A DNA stretch of 64,000 nt. Origin: Pogonophryne albipinna (Eukaryota > Chordata > Actinopteri > Perciformes > Artedidraconidae). The position numbers and the translations under genes were made by a program. This document shows, piece after piece, positions 12,226 through 23,005 of this stretch (position 1 is the stretch's first letter; every line of letters starts with the position of its first letter). The notes beneath the pieces are model-generated. The model was not told the origin of the DNA. It saw only the letters and a program-made list of their open reading frames with translations, and did not search any database. The stretch is taken from NCBI GenBank assembly GCA_028583405.1, contig CM053256.1:23223325-23287324 (forward strand), read 5' to 3'.

Positions 12226-13244
12226 CAGGGGTGCCCAACCTTTTTTGAACCGAGAGTTACTTTTAAAGTTGCCAGTCTGCCGAGATCTACCAGTCCAAAT
12301 AGAGAGGCGTAGTTACTGACAGCCTACTACCAGGTAAATACACACTTCTACTTGTATAAAACTGACCTTTGTACAATTAATACTTCATAAAATACTGCAG
12401 ATCCTTTATCTTACCTCTTTCTAATCTAAACACATAGAAGTATTTAACTGAAGTTACACAACAGTGTTGTTGATACGGAGTTGGAGTTTATTCACACGTC
12501 ACTACAGTGGGTAATGTTTTCAAGAAACATTGAACAGTGCTGCCACATATGCCACAGGAAAAAAAGAAAAGACTCTGAACCCTTTCTTTGCCATTATATA
12601 AAAATAGTGTTGCTACAAAAGTATAAATTAGGCTTACTAATAAGACAACTCAGATCTGAAGCTACACAGGAATCTGCTGCCAAAGTGCAATAAAAAAGAG
12701 AAAATTAATAGAATCAAACCCTTATTTTTTTTTTTAAAGTATAAAAATAAATGCCTTTAAAATAGGATGCAAACAACACTAGTTTCTTAACCTGAATTGA
12801 TAATTTACTATAATCAATTTAAGTTTGCATTATTATACCATTTTGTACAATAATTATAATGAATAAGTTCAAACAAACTAAAACTTACAGCTGATTAATA
12901 ACGGTTACTAACTTGAGTTTTTATTATAACAAAAACCTGATGAAATGCTACAGTTATTTTTACTGTCCCCCAAAAGCGCGTAGGCAGCCTCCAGGAATGC
13001 TTCTTTCACAACTTCGCCGTCTTTGAAAGACTTCATGTGTTTGGCAAGAATGTGACTGACACGATAAGATGCTATGGTAGCAGCCTTGCTCTTGTTGTTG
13101 GGCCTGGTGGAAATGGACTGCTGTGCATTTAGCTGTCCTTTCAGGCCCCTCCCCTTTTGGGAGTGTAGGGCAGAATTAGGAGGGAATTCCGTCTCGTAGT
13201 GTTTGTGCACTGTTTTGAAATGCCACTCCTAAATTACCCTTCTT
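12226..13244 (-). mobile_element. hAT-Charlie element, right end missing
   Basis: Begins with the terminal repeat CAGGGGTGCCCAACC and is nearly identical to the first ~1 kb of the complete copy at 31284-32710. The match stops at about 13244, exactly where the inverted family R copy begins, so the right half was lost or displaced by that junction. Confidence 0.85.
12908..13210 (-). pseudogene. hAT-Charlie transposase N-terminal fragment
   Basis: A 100-codon frame contains HYETEFPPNSALHSQKGRG, SISTRPNNKSKAATIASYRV and HMKSFKDGEVVKEAFLEAA. This is the region after the BED-like finger in GTF2IRD2/SCAND3/ZBED-related hAT transposases. The DDE-type catalytic region and the C-terminal dimerisation region are absent, and the frame ends in unrelated residues. 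It cannot encode an active transposase. Confidence 0.8.
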
Positions 13245-13990
13245 TCGGAAATACGAAAACGTCTTTTAAAAGTACAACTCCCAGTAGAGATGTGCCATAG
13301 ATAGAGAACATGTTGCGAAACAGAATAGCCAGCATGTGTAGTTCTGGGGACGGGGTGGGGGAGGGGGGGACGCGGTGGACCCGTTCAAATCCAGTTTTGG
13401 ACAGTCTGCCGTGGTTCCATCCCATTTCAAGTGCTGTTCGAGGCTCGGCGTAACCCTCGGAGCACACTCTCCAATCACAGAGCTTGAGGACTATCACGGG
13501 GTTTGTCAAACAGAGCACATGGTGTAGTCCAAACGATAGCGTTTGCGATAGCGATGTCTTCTGCCATCCTAAACTCCGAAAAAATATTTGTTTCTCCGAA
13601 TCAAAGGGGAAAAATACAAAAGCATTGTACACAATTTAAACCAATCAATGTTGTGTAATTAACAAGGATAATCTGGTGTTTTTGAGTTGATGAGTAGTGC
13701 AGATATCACTGTAAAATCAATCGACAGTAAGGAGAATATTTACTTCCGGGTGTAAAATTCTCCGTTATCCAATGGGAATGGACGCTCACATTGCCTTTAA
13801 CTGCCGCCGACATGGACCGATGCGGTGCTTTCATGAGCGTCAAATACCGCCGCCGATGGGAATACATTGCAATCAGTTGAAAGCTCTTTTCGTCCGTTTA
13901 TGAAGCTGAAGGAGACTCGGCGCGTCACAACTGGACGCCACGGGACCCTGACCAAGCGTCGCTCCTGGACGTTCAGAGAGTGAGACTGTG
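13245..13990 (-). repeat. Dispersed repeat family R, copy 3 (inverted)
   Basis: Reverse complement of copy 1: the cgattcggagaaacaaat block is at about 13580-13600 and the gcgacgcttggtcagggtcc block at about 13945-13965. With copy 1 it forms a long inverted repeat about 5.5 kb apart. The antisense frames inside (up to 132 codons) show no recognised domain. Confidence 0.7.
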
Positions 13991-15274
13991 TTGTTTATAC
14001 ATAAATATGTGTCCCCGGTGTGTCGGGGAACTCACGCAGCGTCAGAAAAATAAAACCCTTTCTCTTTTCCTCCGTACCCACATCTTTTAAAAACGGGGGT
14101 ACAACGAGCGGATCCAGATTTGCTGCCGATTTTATGTAATGTCGGATGGTGGACCCACAGAGAGTTGCTATCAGAAACAATGCCTGACGTGTTTTGGACG
14201 TAATATGGTATTTTTTTACATTAGCAAGCATCGCTAACACTCAGAGCTAACCTGAACTGGAGAGCAGGAAATAAAAAAAGGAACTCACCTTGTGGTAAGC
14301 GTTTTATCACAGCAGAATGTAACTTTATCTCCGGTAGAATTCTGATCAGGCATTAGCTCCGCCTTTTTTTTTTTTTTAAGCTAACGACCCAAAATCCGCG
14401 TTTCTTTAAACAGGGCTGAATAGAGGGATATGAGGGATGTCTAAAATGCATGATCTGCTTGTATTTTGAGAAAAACACATCATAGATGTGTTTTTATATT
14501 TTTTTATATATCTGAGACCCATAATATATGCATAAAAATAGCATGATAAGTCACTCACATCTGTCTGGATCCATGCTGGGTCTTGTCCATAGACTGGTCT
14601 GATCCTGACGTTTGAAAATGGAGGCAGGGGAAGCAAAAATATAGCACTGGTGTTACTACAGGTAGTTAGCCCAGCCTAGTTCTTGCTAAACCAGCTCCTT
14701 TGAAAGAGCATGTATACTGCCTTCCTCTGTCCTTAACTCATGCCTATGTCAGGATGATCAGGTCTGAGCTCTTTTACTCTCACCTTTCCCTCCAGTGTCC
14801 TCCTCTCAAAGGGTGTTTCTTTAAGTGATTAAACATCATTTTCCTTCTCCATATTCGCTATCTAGTTTTGTTTACACTCCGTCTCCGTCTAAATCTCTCT
14901 CAGTCAAACGTCAATCACTCACTCTGGCGCTCCTGCTGCCCCCTAGTTGTTGGTGGTGTCAACAGCTGCTTTGGGCGCAGTTTGGTCCGCCCCGAGCTGC
15001 TCCTATCACTTACATTGAAGAGGTGCGGACTGCGCATGTGCCACTTATAACGAGAGTCAATGGCCAAAGATTTCTGCGCCCCAAGCAGGAAACAGGTGAT
15101 TTATCAGTAACTATTTTTATCTATATTTTAGCGTATATTATACATTTAACTGACACCAAGTATATAATATGTACCAAAAAAATGTATAAAATTAAAATAT
15201 TTATTAATGACAATCTAAAACGTGGGAAGAGGTGGGGCGGCGCCCCTAGTGCCCCTATGGGCCGGCTGCTACTG
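13991..15274. repeat. Repeat-derived stretch with CAGTGGCGG-family pieces
   Basis: 14550-14640 matches 3756-3845 inside the complete MITE (catctgtctggatccatgct). 15194-15274 matches its right end (gggccggctgctactg, a diverged terminus). About 550 bp between them is foreign to that copy. A T-run lies at 14366-14380. The 226-codon frame 14825-15505 crosses these parts and is not taken as a gene. Confidence 0.5.
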
Positions 15275-17478
15275 CCTTTAACCCTCTTAAATCTTATAAT
15301 TATAAAGTATCACAATGTTATAGCTTCCTGCTCTGCCTGTCTGCATTTTCCAGAAAATAACTTTTCCCAATCCTACTTAGACCTTCTTGGAAATCTAAAT
15401 GTCTTTTTCAGAAACTATTTGACAGGGTCAGCAGCTCTTAATCTAAGGTGGCAGACAACAACGATAAATACTCACATACTCGTGCTCACTCAGGATAAGC
15501 ATTGACTAGATGCAGGGGTGTAATAACACCTCCGGGAAATTAGCTGATGGCAGCAGCTAAGCCGCTCCCGGGCCTTACCTGAAGGGATCGACTTACGGAG
15601 GAACCAACCAAATATCAATAAGGGTGATTTGACTGTGCACTGCTCAAGGATAAAGAGCGTATGCATGAGACCTCTGGAAATACACTTGAGCTTGCCATGT
15701 AAAATGCTGTCGCTTGAGCAAATCCCTGATTAAATCCCCTGCACACGTTTAGTTGGCTGTATGAGGGGGAAGCCTGGTGTTGGCTGAGGCACGAAGCCAA
15801 CGACGGAGGAGGACAGAAAGAAAGAGAGGGGGAGGTATAGTATATGTTTGAAAACATACAGCATAGTGCAGATGAGCCTGTTTGAAGTGTGCAATGTGAA
15901 TGGCTTCCCAACGGCTTTTCTGAGCCTCTGTGTGTGACATTCTCACAGATGATGCCCTCTCTGATTGGGACCCTGACACTGAATGGAAATCACTGCATCT
16001 GCAATGTAGCTGTTATATTACTAGATTTAGATTCATTCGCTCAATATAATCATACGGAAATGTTGGCCTCCGTAGCGTTGTTTTTGGCTGAGAACAAGTT
16101 TAATTTCACATGAGTGTGAAAAAGGAAGTGTGTCCAGCGTTTGGGCGTCGCACCTCGTCTCAGCGGCCAACAACGCCAGGAAAGCTCGCTTAATGAAATA
16201 TCACTTTAACATCTGTAATACTGGCTGTGGATTTACAGCTTCTGCAATGAGAACAGGACAACATTGCCTCATATGCATCATTAATTTTTATTACCTCTCC
16301 TGGAAATCTGTTCATTGGGCATTTTATAGCCGTTTCGCTACATACTGTAATGGATGTTTTTCAGGGATGCACACACACTTGTCAGGTCTGTGGTTACGGA
16401 AGATGAAAAGCTGTGGTAGCATTAGCGTTAGTTGCATATTTATTCAACCATAATGCTGGATTAATACCTAATTAGTGATCCAGTCTTTTCACTTGACTGT
16501 GAAGTGACTGGCACCTAGAAAAATATGCAGTAACAGTGTACATAAAAGAAATGCAACTGAATGAAAGCGCAACAGCGGTGTGGCCTTGAGCTGTTGAACA
16601 CAGAGTCATCAGCCTTACGCATCTCATTATGACAGGCTGACTCATGTCCCTCTCAATGTAAGCCTTGAAATAGGGTCACATTAAAAGCCTTGGAAATAAA
16701 AAAGGGCGAGAAACCACGGTAACAGTGACACTGCATGAGAGCCATTAGAACTTGTCGTTGGCTGTGTACATGAATATATTCAAATATGAATTAATTCTAG
16801 TGATTCATGCATGATTCATGAGCCTTACAGGATAGTCTACATTCAAAGAAAATATGTCAACAGAATTGTGTGGCATTATTTATTCTCTGCAGACAGCAGT
16901 GACAGAAGCTAAAATCTTGGGTAAGAATATTGATGACAGCCATGTATAAGTGCATCATAAACAAACATATTATGCATTATAATCTGCTTATAAGACTGTA
17001 TTATTGTAGATATCAGCAGTCATACATATTCATTATGTTGTTTACAATATTTACAACCCATACAAATATTTCTAAATTATAATTGTTTGATCTTATGTTA
17101 TATGTTATGTGCTGTTCCATCAGTTTTTTTATGTGTGTGTTATTCCTGCATATATATAATGATTTTGATTAAGCTATTCTCTTGAATGTACAGTATATAC
17201 ATATATTTATGCATGGTCCTTGTTAGAAATAGAGACATAATAACCACTTATATTGAGTTATAACCAGTGTGTTACATATTATATCTGCCTATACTTCATG
17301 AAATAACTTAATTCAAGCACCGAATGGTAACTTAGAAAAATCACATTAAAATGCATTATAAATTACTACAAGGGAACTATTATACATTATGACCCTTGTT
17401 AAAAGTATAATGTAAGCTATACTTGACCAAAAGTCATTTAAAAATGCATTATAATGTCATGATCATTGTCGAGTGCTC
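15275..17478. other. Intergenic DNA, mostly unique
   Basis: No recognised gene or repeat boundary. Short open frames (60-107 codons) show no domain. The stretch 16900-17460 is strongly AT-rich with repeated cattataa/tataatgc words. Confidence 0.55.
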
Positions 17479-17938
17479 TAAAAGGGCCCCATTTCCGGGT
17501 TCATATTTGTATGTTGTTCCTCTACTGTGACATGCTTACATGCTTTAATGTTCAAAAAGCTCTTTATCTCTCTCATACTGCCTGTGCTGCAGCACCTCTT
17601 TTCACCCTCTGTCTGAAACCAAAGCCCAGTCTGCTCTGATTGGTTAGCTTGCCGGCTCTGTTGTGATTGGTCAACCGCTTAGAGATGTCCCCCCTCTTAG
17701 CCTATCATGTACAAGATGTTGGAACACTTGCGAATAGAAGCAAGTGTTACATAGTGATATCAATATGTTATGAAAGTAAATAGAGGAGTCCAATTAAGAC
17801 TCCCCCACTCTGGCAGTGGGGGAGTGTCTGGGAGATAAACTCCCTTTGGAGGGAACTTTATGATTTTTAACCATTGCAGACCATTTACATGCACAAAAAC
17901 CTATATAACACACCAGAAAAGCATAATAGGACCTCTTT
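17479..17938. mobile_element. Non-autonomous DNA transposon (MITE), about 460 bp
   Basis: Left taaaagggcccc and right ggacctcttta are imperfect inverted ends. The right module (tttacatgcac, then agaaaagcataatagg) recurs at 6878-6957 and, inverted, at 46168-46230. I recognise this end as a frequent fish repeat. No clean target duplication was found. Confidence 0.5.
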
Positions 17939-19386
17939 AAACTGTAATTAGAAAGTGCTATAAGCAGATTATAATGCATCACAAGTTTGAATGTAATATA
18001 GACAAGGCCGTCATGGAAAGTTTTACATGAAGTTGTTTCTGTCTTTCCTGTACACTGTTGCATTGAAAAAACGTTACCCAGTCTGCTCATGATAAACCTC
18101 TTTTCCAAAGCTTTATTTTAGAAATATTTTAGCCGGTGAATTACCGTGATACCATCAAATATAACCTTGGAAAGAGACTGATACCTCACTGTGTTAATGT
18201 AATTAGCTATTTGAAGTGGGGAAGACTTAAGGCAACTCTTTCATGTGCGATTAGGCGTTCTTAAGTCTGTCCTCAAGCAGAGAGGATGAGAGCAGGCAGG
18301 TAAGGAAAAGGCTCGTTGAAATGTCACAGGCACTTGGCTGTGGTCGTCCAGGACCCTTTCCACAAGTGTGAATATATAAGTGTACAAAGGTTGGGGTGAG
18401 CATTGAAGAACTGCAGGAGGAAAGTCTTGTGTGGAGGTGGTGAGGAGGAGGAGAGAGGAGGAAGACGGTGCAGATGTGCTGTCCAATGCGGTGAAATTGC
18501 ACAGTGCAATCAAACCGATGTTGAGCATTGGCTCAGATGCACGAATCCGGGCTTATACTGGCTTACCTCAGCAGTGTAGCAGGGGGACTGTCACTGGATA
18601 TTACCGTGTGGACCACTGAGCTGATGCTCCCACATCACAGTGGACAGGGACAGCTTTACATCTCTCCTCCACTCTCAGGCCCTGCAGACACACACTTTCC
18701 CCAGTTGAAATGTGTCTGCGCACAATTTCTCTGTTGGATACAGTCGCATTAAATATGAATAGCCTTAATAATAAATGGAAGCTCTCAGAGATTGCATTCC
18801 TGGTACAGAAAAAAAGTGATCACAAAGCTATTAGCAATCTCCCTAGTGTCTTTCAGGGGTTTGAGCCATTTGAAATCATTTGGGAACAATTTGATAAAGC
18901 TGCAACGATTAGAAGACAGAAAAGTAATTGTTATATGCAAATGATCGATTCATCTAATGTCTTTTCCAGGCAAAAATGGCAGCAAATATTGTTTTGAGCT
19001 TCTCAAATATGGTGATTTCATATTAAAGTGAACATATTTTGGTTTTGGGCATAATTACAAAAAGGATTTTAAAGACATCTCCTTGGACTTTGAAAATCTG
19101 AAATGGACATTTCTCACATTTTTCTGATATTTTGTTGACCGAACAATTAATGGAAAAAATGTGCATTCGTTATCTGCAAAATACCACCTAATGCTTTCTT
19201 TGCAATTCTTCATTTTGCATTTGAGTGCTTTTCTGTTGGCCATGTGGATGCACAATACAGTGTTACAGTATGAGACGAAAATAAATGTGTGAATAAAGTT
19301 ATAGGCTACACTATGTTAGATAATGTATGTGAATGAATGGCATTAATTCCTGTTTTACCCAACATGTACATAAACAGAGCAGCATG
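17939..19386. other. Intergenic DNA downstream of tmem74
   Basis: No recognised coding sequence. It lies 3' of the minus-strand tmem74 frame, so the part next to 19386 should hold its 3' UTR. I could not identify a convincing polyadenylation signal on that strand. Confidence 0.5.
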
Positions 19387-20223
19387 TTAAGCCAACGTTT
19401 CCTCTATTTCCTCCTCCAGGGACAAATTCACAGAGGAGTGGCTGGGGCTGGACCTGGTCTTCAGGCTGATGGAGCCGTACAGTTTGGCTGAGCGCTTGGA
19501 ATAAGCGATGACCTTCCTCCTGTACATCTCCCCCTTCCACATGGAGATCATGAGCAGCGTGGAGAGAACCACGCCGCCCAGCGTGAGCAGGCAAAGCCCC
19601 GCTATGACGCACCGATCTAGGTGGGCGCCTATCCGCGCACTCTCCATCTCCAGCCTCTCCATCTCCCTCGCCGACACGCTGTCACGGTCCACCACCACAT
19701 CCCGAGGCACGACGTAGGAGATGATCACCAAGGAGATCCCGGTTACCAAGAACGTGACTGCACTGATGAAGCCATAGTCTACAGAAGTCCCAGGACCCTC
19801 CCCGAAGGAGAGATCGTCCTCTGACATGAAGGAAAACTCCGGTAAAGTCTCGGAGCAAGGCTCGCCATTACGCACAGGCCTGTGAGTACTTTTAGTGTCC
19901 GGGCTGGCCAGGCATAGGTTAACATTCTCATCGATATAAGTGAAGGATGTCTCTAATTCCTCGTCACAACACACCTTTACTTTCTCCTCGCGGAGGTGAC
20001 CGAGTTTAACCTCCGCTCCCCCCCTGCGCGGCGCCGTCCTTGGTGCTGAATGACTCCGGGCATGGCTGCCTCGGGCCGGGTTACAGACGCCCTCCCCCGG
20101 GTACCCTCCTCCTCCTGTTGATCCACCGGACTTGCGGGCATGCAGCAGCGCACCGGAAACCCGGTCAAGGACGTCGGGAGGATCGCGCTGCTTGCCTCTC
20201 TCATCTGCGGGAAGCAGCTCCAT
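19387..20223 (-). CDS. tmem74: Transmembrane protein 74 (tmem74), complete coding sequence
   Basis: A single-exon 278-codon frame. Visible parts: a Gly/Arg/Pro-rich N-terminal region (residues 1-75), a conserved KVCCDEELETSFTYIDEN block (83-100), an acidic stretch (133-142), DYGFISA leading into a first membrane segment (about 149-171), IISYVVPRDVVVDRDSVSAR and EMERLEMESARIGAHLDRC (185-205), a second membrane segment (about 204-228, CVIAGLCLLTLGG), and a basic then Ser-rich, acidic tail. This order and these blocks match vertebrate TMEM74 (human about 305 residues; this one is shorter mainly in the N-terminal region). The MEL start matches the family start. In mammals TMEM74 is a lysosome/autophagosome membrane protein that promotes autophagy. 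TMEM74B is the alternative, but the neighbouring trhr supports TMEM74. Confidence 0.93.
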   Translation of the reverse strand: MELLPADERGKQRDPPDVLDRVSGALLHARKSGGSTGGGGYPGEGVCNPARGSHARSHSAPRTAPRRGGAEVKLGHLREEKVKVCCDEELETSFTYIDENVNLCLASPDTKSTHRPVRNGEPCSETLPEFSFMSEDDLSFGEGPGTSVDYGFISAVTFLVTGISLVIISYVVPRDVVVDRDSVSAREMERLEMESARIGAHLDRCVIAGLCLLTLGGVVLSTLLMISMWKGEMYRRKVIAYSKRSAKLYGSISLKTRSSPSHSSVNLSLEEEIEETLA

Positions 20224-21230
20224 TCGTGTTTCACCACCCGCAGGTTCGCTCTGAGCCTTCCTCCCACGATGCTCTCACTCCGCAGCATCCCTAACAAGAG
20301 GACACACACACACCAGCCCCAAGTTAAAGGTTGCATCCTAATTAGATTGCTTATTTTATCGCGTGAAACCTCATATAACAACATGCGCAGATACTTTGTT
20401 GTGCGTAATTTGGAACGATGCAAAAAATGCATCTTTATACCTTTAAAGTTGATAAGATCGTTTAAGAGAAATCCGTCTTGAAAGGCGCTTATAGTGGCTG
20501 TGATTAGCCAAATGCCTCTGTATCCAATTAGGAAAACAATCCACGTATTAACGGAGATTATAGGCTATGTTTTAAAACAGACACAGCCAATAGGATGAAC
20601 ACACGTGCAAAACTGTGCTAAAACTAAATCACACATAACATTTTACATAACCACATGCAGTTAGTCCTTAAAAATCACAATAGAATCATCTCACAGTGCT
20701 CTATTCTCAAAACGAAATGCATCCTATAGCTCTATAATATGAGTCGGAACACTCCTGCACTCTTTAATGAATTCAGCACAAGACGTGAGATGCTCCTCTG
20801 CATTAAGGGTGGATCAGTCATGCACAGCCCGGTTTATCTGTTTCTAATCCTTCACAAAAATCCTCCTCGTGCACACAGAAAGACATAAACTCACCGTGCT
20901 ATAGCATCGCTTCCGCCTTCTCTTCTTCGTGCACAATTAGGCCGGTGGGGATCACATAACGGGGACAGATAAATAAAGGAGCCTTATCAGTTGAATGTCT
21001 TTGAATGTATTCTCTCTCCCCTGCTCGATTCGATGCTGTGGCGGCACAGGGGGGGGGGGGGGGGGGGGGTGTTCTCCGTTGGTCCCGCCCACACACAGAG
21101 CCTCAGCCGCGTGGCGCTGATAGGAGCCTCGCTATCTGTGAGCCGATTGAGATCACTGCCGCCAGTCAACACACAGACGGGAGGAGGATTTGCAGAGCTG
21201 AGTCTGAACCTCTGGGAGTCTCTATAAGAT
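20224..21230 (-). promoter_or_regulatory. Likely tmem74 5' UTR, UTR intron and promoter region
   Basis: On the minus strand a strong acceptor (pyrimidine-rich tract ending in AG, complement at 20291-20292) would start the coding exon at 20290. Upstream, GTGAGT (complement at 20889-20894) forms a good donor, so a 5' UTR exon would end at 20895 and the intron would cover 20291-20894. The region 20900-21220 is GC-richer, contains GGTCCCGCCC-like sequence and a 21-base G run, and is a plausible promoter. Transcript support is lacking; this rests on splice-site appearance. Confidence 0.5.
21049..21069. repeat. Uninterrupted G tract of 21 bases
   Basis: A poly-G on the plus strand (poly-C on the tmem74 sense strand) within the presumed first exon or promoter. 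Such runs are length-unstable and error-prone in sequencing, so the exact length is uncertain. Confidence 0.9.
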
Positions 21231-22268
21231 GATTTATTAAGGTTCACAAAGTTGCTACTATATGAAGTTACTATTAAATCCATAGGAATGCTCCTATCTT
21301 ATTAATACTTATATCACTGTATACACTCTAAAAAAATGCTGGGTTATTTCTATAAACACATTGCTGGGTTGATTTGGCTGGGTCATAATTATGGGTTATT
21401 TGGGTACTGTAAACACACTGGTGGGTTGTTCATGCTGGGTCAAAGGGGTTATTAGGGCTTCAATTGCAGTTGAACACCTGCCTGGGTTATTTTTAACCCA
21501 GAGGTTGCTTTATTCATTTTCCCACTTCTGAATCATTCTGGAACCATCTTTTTGTCATTTCTCACATCAAAACACACTGAAAAAACTGATTATGACCCCT
21601 TTTAGATGTTACATGATTTAATCTAGCCTTTTTTAATAGATTTGAATGTGTTATTGCATCCTTCTTATCTTTTTTAATTAATCTTAACATATATTGTCAC
21701 TGTTTAAAATTAGCTCATTTCATTCATTTAAAAGTAGCCTAATTAGAAAAATTTTTTTTACAATTTAATTGCCACATATACTGTCCTGTCTGCGCATGTG
21801 CATACACAAGCAGCCCGCCACTTTTCCCTCCATTTTCCATTCGGAATCGGAAGGACCGGACTGCCTGCGTAGCTCCGCTGTCGTGAGGTGAACATTCTCC
21901 ACGGCTCTCCGTTTTAAGTAAGTAGCTCATTTATAGCCTTGGGTGTATTATATTATACTTAAAAAGGTAGCTTTATAGCTAACATTAACGCTATCGACTG
22001 TGTGTTTTGATAGATTAACATTAGCAACCGTTAACATAGGCCTACAGCAGCTAGCTAACTGTTAGCCTACTGTTAACCTAGCTTAGTTGTGTAGTAATGT
22101 TTAAGTAACCTAATTGAAGTGTAACATGCATCATTAACATTATAAGATAACTTGATACTGCTTTCAAATTAAATACGTGATAAATTCAATCTTTGTCTTG
22201 TTAGACTTTCTTATTAGTTTGTGGCTAATACAAGTTGAATGTTAACTGCCTGTTACTATGCTTTTTTT

Positions 22269-23005
22269 TAGGGATTCCGATCGCCAATTTCGGGGCCGAT
22301 CGTCGATCGCCGGAATCAGTATCGGCCGATACCGATCACCGATCCGATCGAGTGGGCGGGGCCTAAATGGAAGATTTAAACATCACTTTAAATCTTCCAT
22401 TTCAAGTGATGTTTAAAGGCTCATTCACTGGAGCTTCCACAAACAACAACCAACTTAATTATTACATTCAAATGATGTACATTATTCAAGTTTACATTCA
22501 CTTTGGAGAATAACACGGGAGAAATGAGCGGAAGCGCTCTCTTTTCCTCTCTCCCTCTCTCTCTCCCCCCTCTCTCCCCCTCTCTCCCTCTCCTGACAGC
22601 CTGTCAGTATCTCATGCAGCTCACTGATCCAGTAATGAGTGACCCGACAGTGAAGAATAAATATATTTATAACTAGTTTATCTTGTTCCAGAGGTAGATA
22701 AAATAGCTAAATGTGTTAGGTCTAACTCTTAGTGTGTGTTTCGCTCCGCTTACCGGTCCGGCGGGCGGAGCTGCAGGATTTCTGCTTCACACACGTTGCA
22801 TACCGCTATTTTACTGTCTTTTTCGGACACCTTAAAATAATGCCAGACCGGTGAAGCCATTTTGGCGAGCACAGAGAAAAGTGTCATGTATTTTACGTCA
22901 TGCGATCGGCTCTCGCGATCGGCATGTTTAGAGAGCACCGATCCATCGGTAGAGAGTGAGTATCGGCCGATCTCGATCGGTGACCGATCGATCAGAGCAT
23001 CCCTA
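22269..23005 (-). mobile_element. Internally deleted hAT element with BED finger
   Basis: Left TAGGGATTC and right complement TAGGGATGC are inverted ends, followed by GATCG/CGATCGG-rich subterminal sequence on both sides. The flanks ctttttttt-like 22261-22268 and ctttcttt 23006-23013 match at 7 of 8 positions, an 8-bp hAT target duplication. Near the left end (about 22370-22405) is a short hairpin of a ggaagattta unit. Only the first transposase exon survives. Confidence 0.8.
22750..22938 (-). pseudogene. hAT transposase BED zinc-finger fragment
   Basis: The frame holds SPVWHYFKVSEKDSKIAVC followed by N-V-C, the start of a BED-type finger (aromatic W/F pair, then CxxC) as in ZBED-like hAT transposases. 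The histidine half of the finger and the catalytic domain are missing because the element is internally deleted. Confidence 0.75.

Noticed and set aside
13234..13632. 132-codon minus-strand open frame
   Set aside because: It crosses the junction between a hAT copy and dispersed repeat family R and repeats the sequence of non-coding copies elsewhere.
14825..15505. 226-codon plus-strand open frame
   Set aside because: It runs through unrelated repeat pieces including a MITE right end (15194-15274), has no recognised domain, and its composition (runs of I/K/N) follows the local AT content.
19355..20432. Other-frame ORFs over tmem74 (85, 69, 113, 151 codons)
   Set aside because: Shadows of the real coding exon and its upstream GC-rich region.
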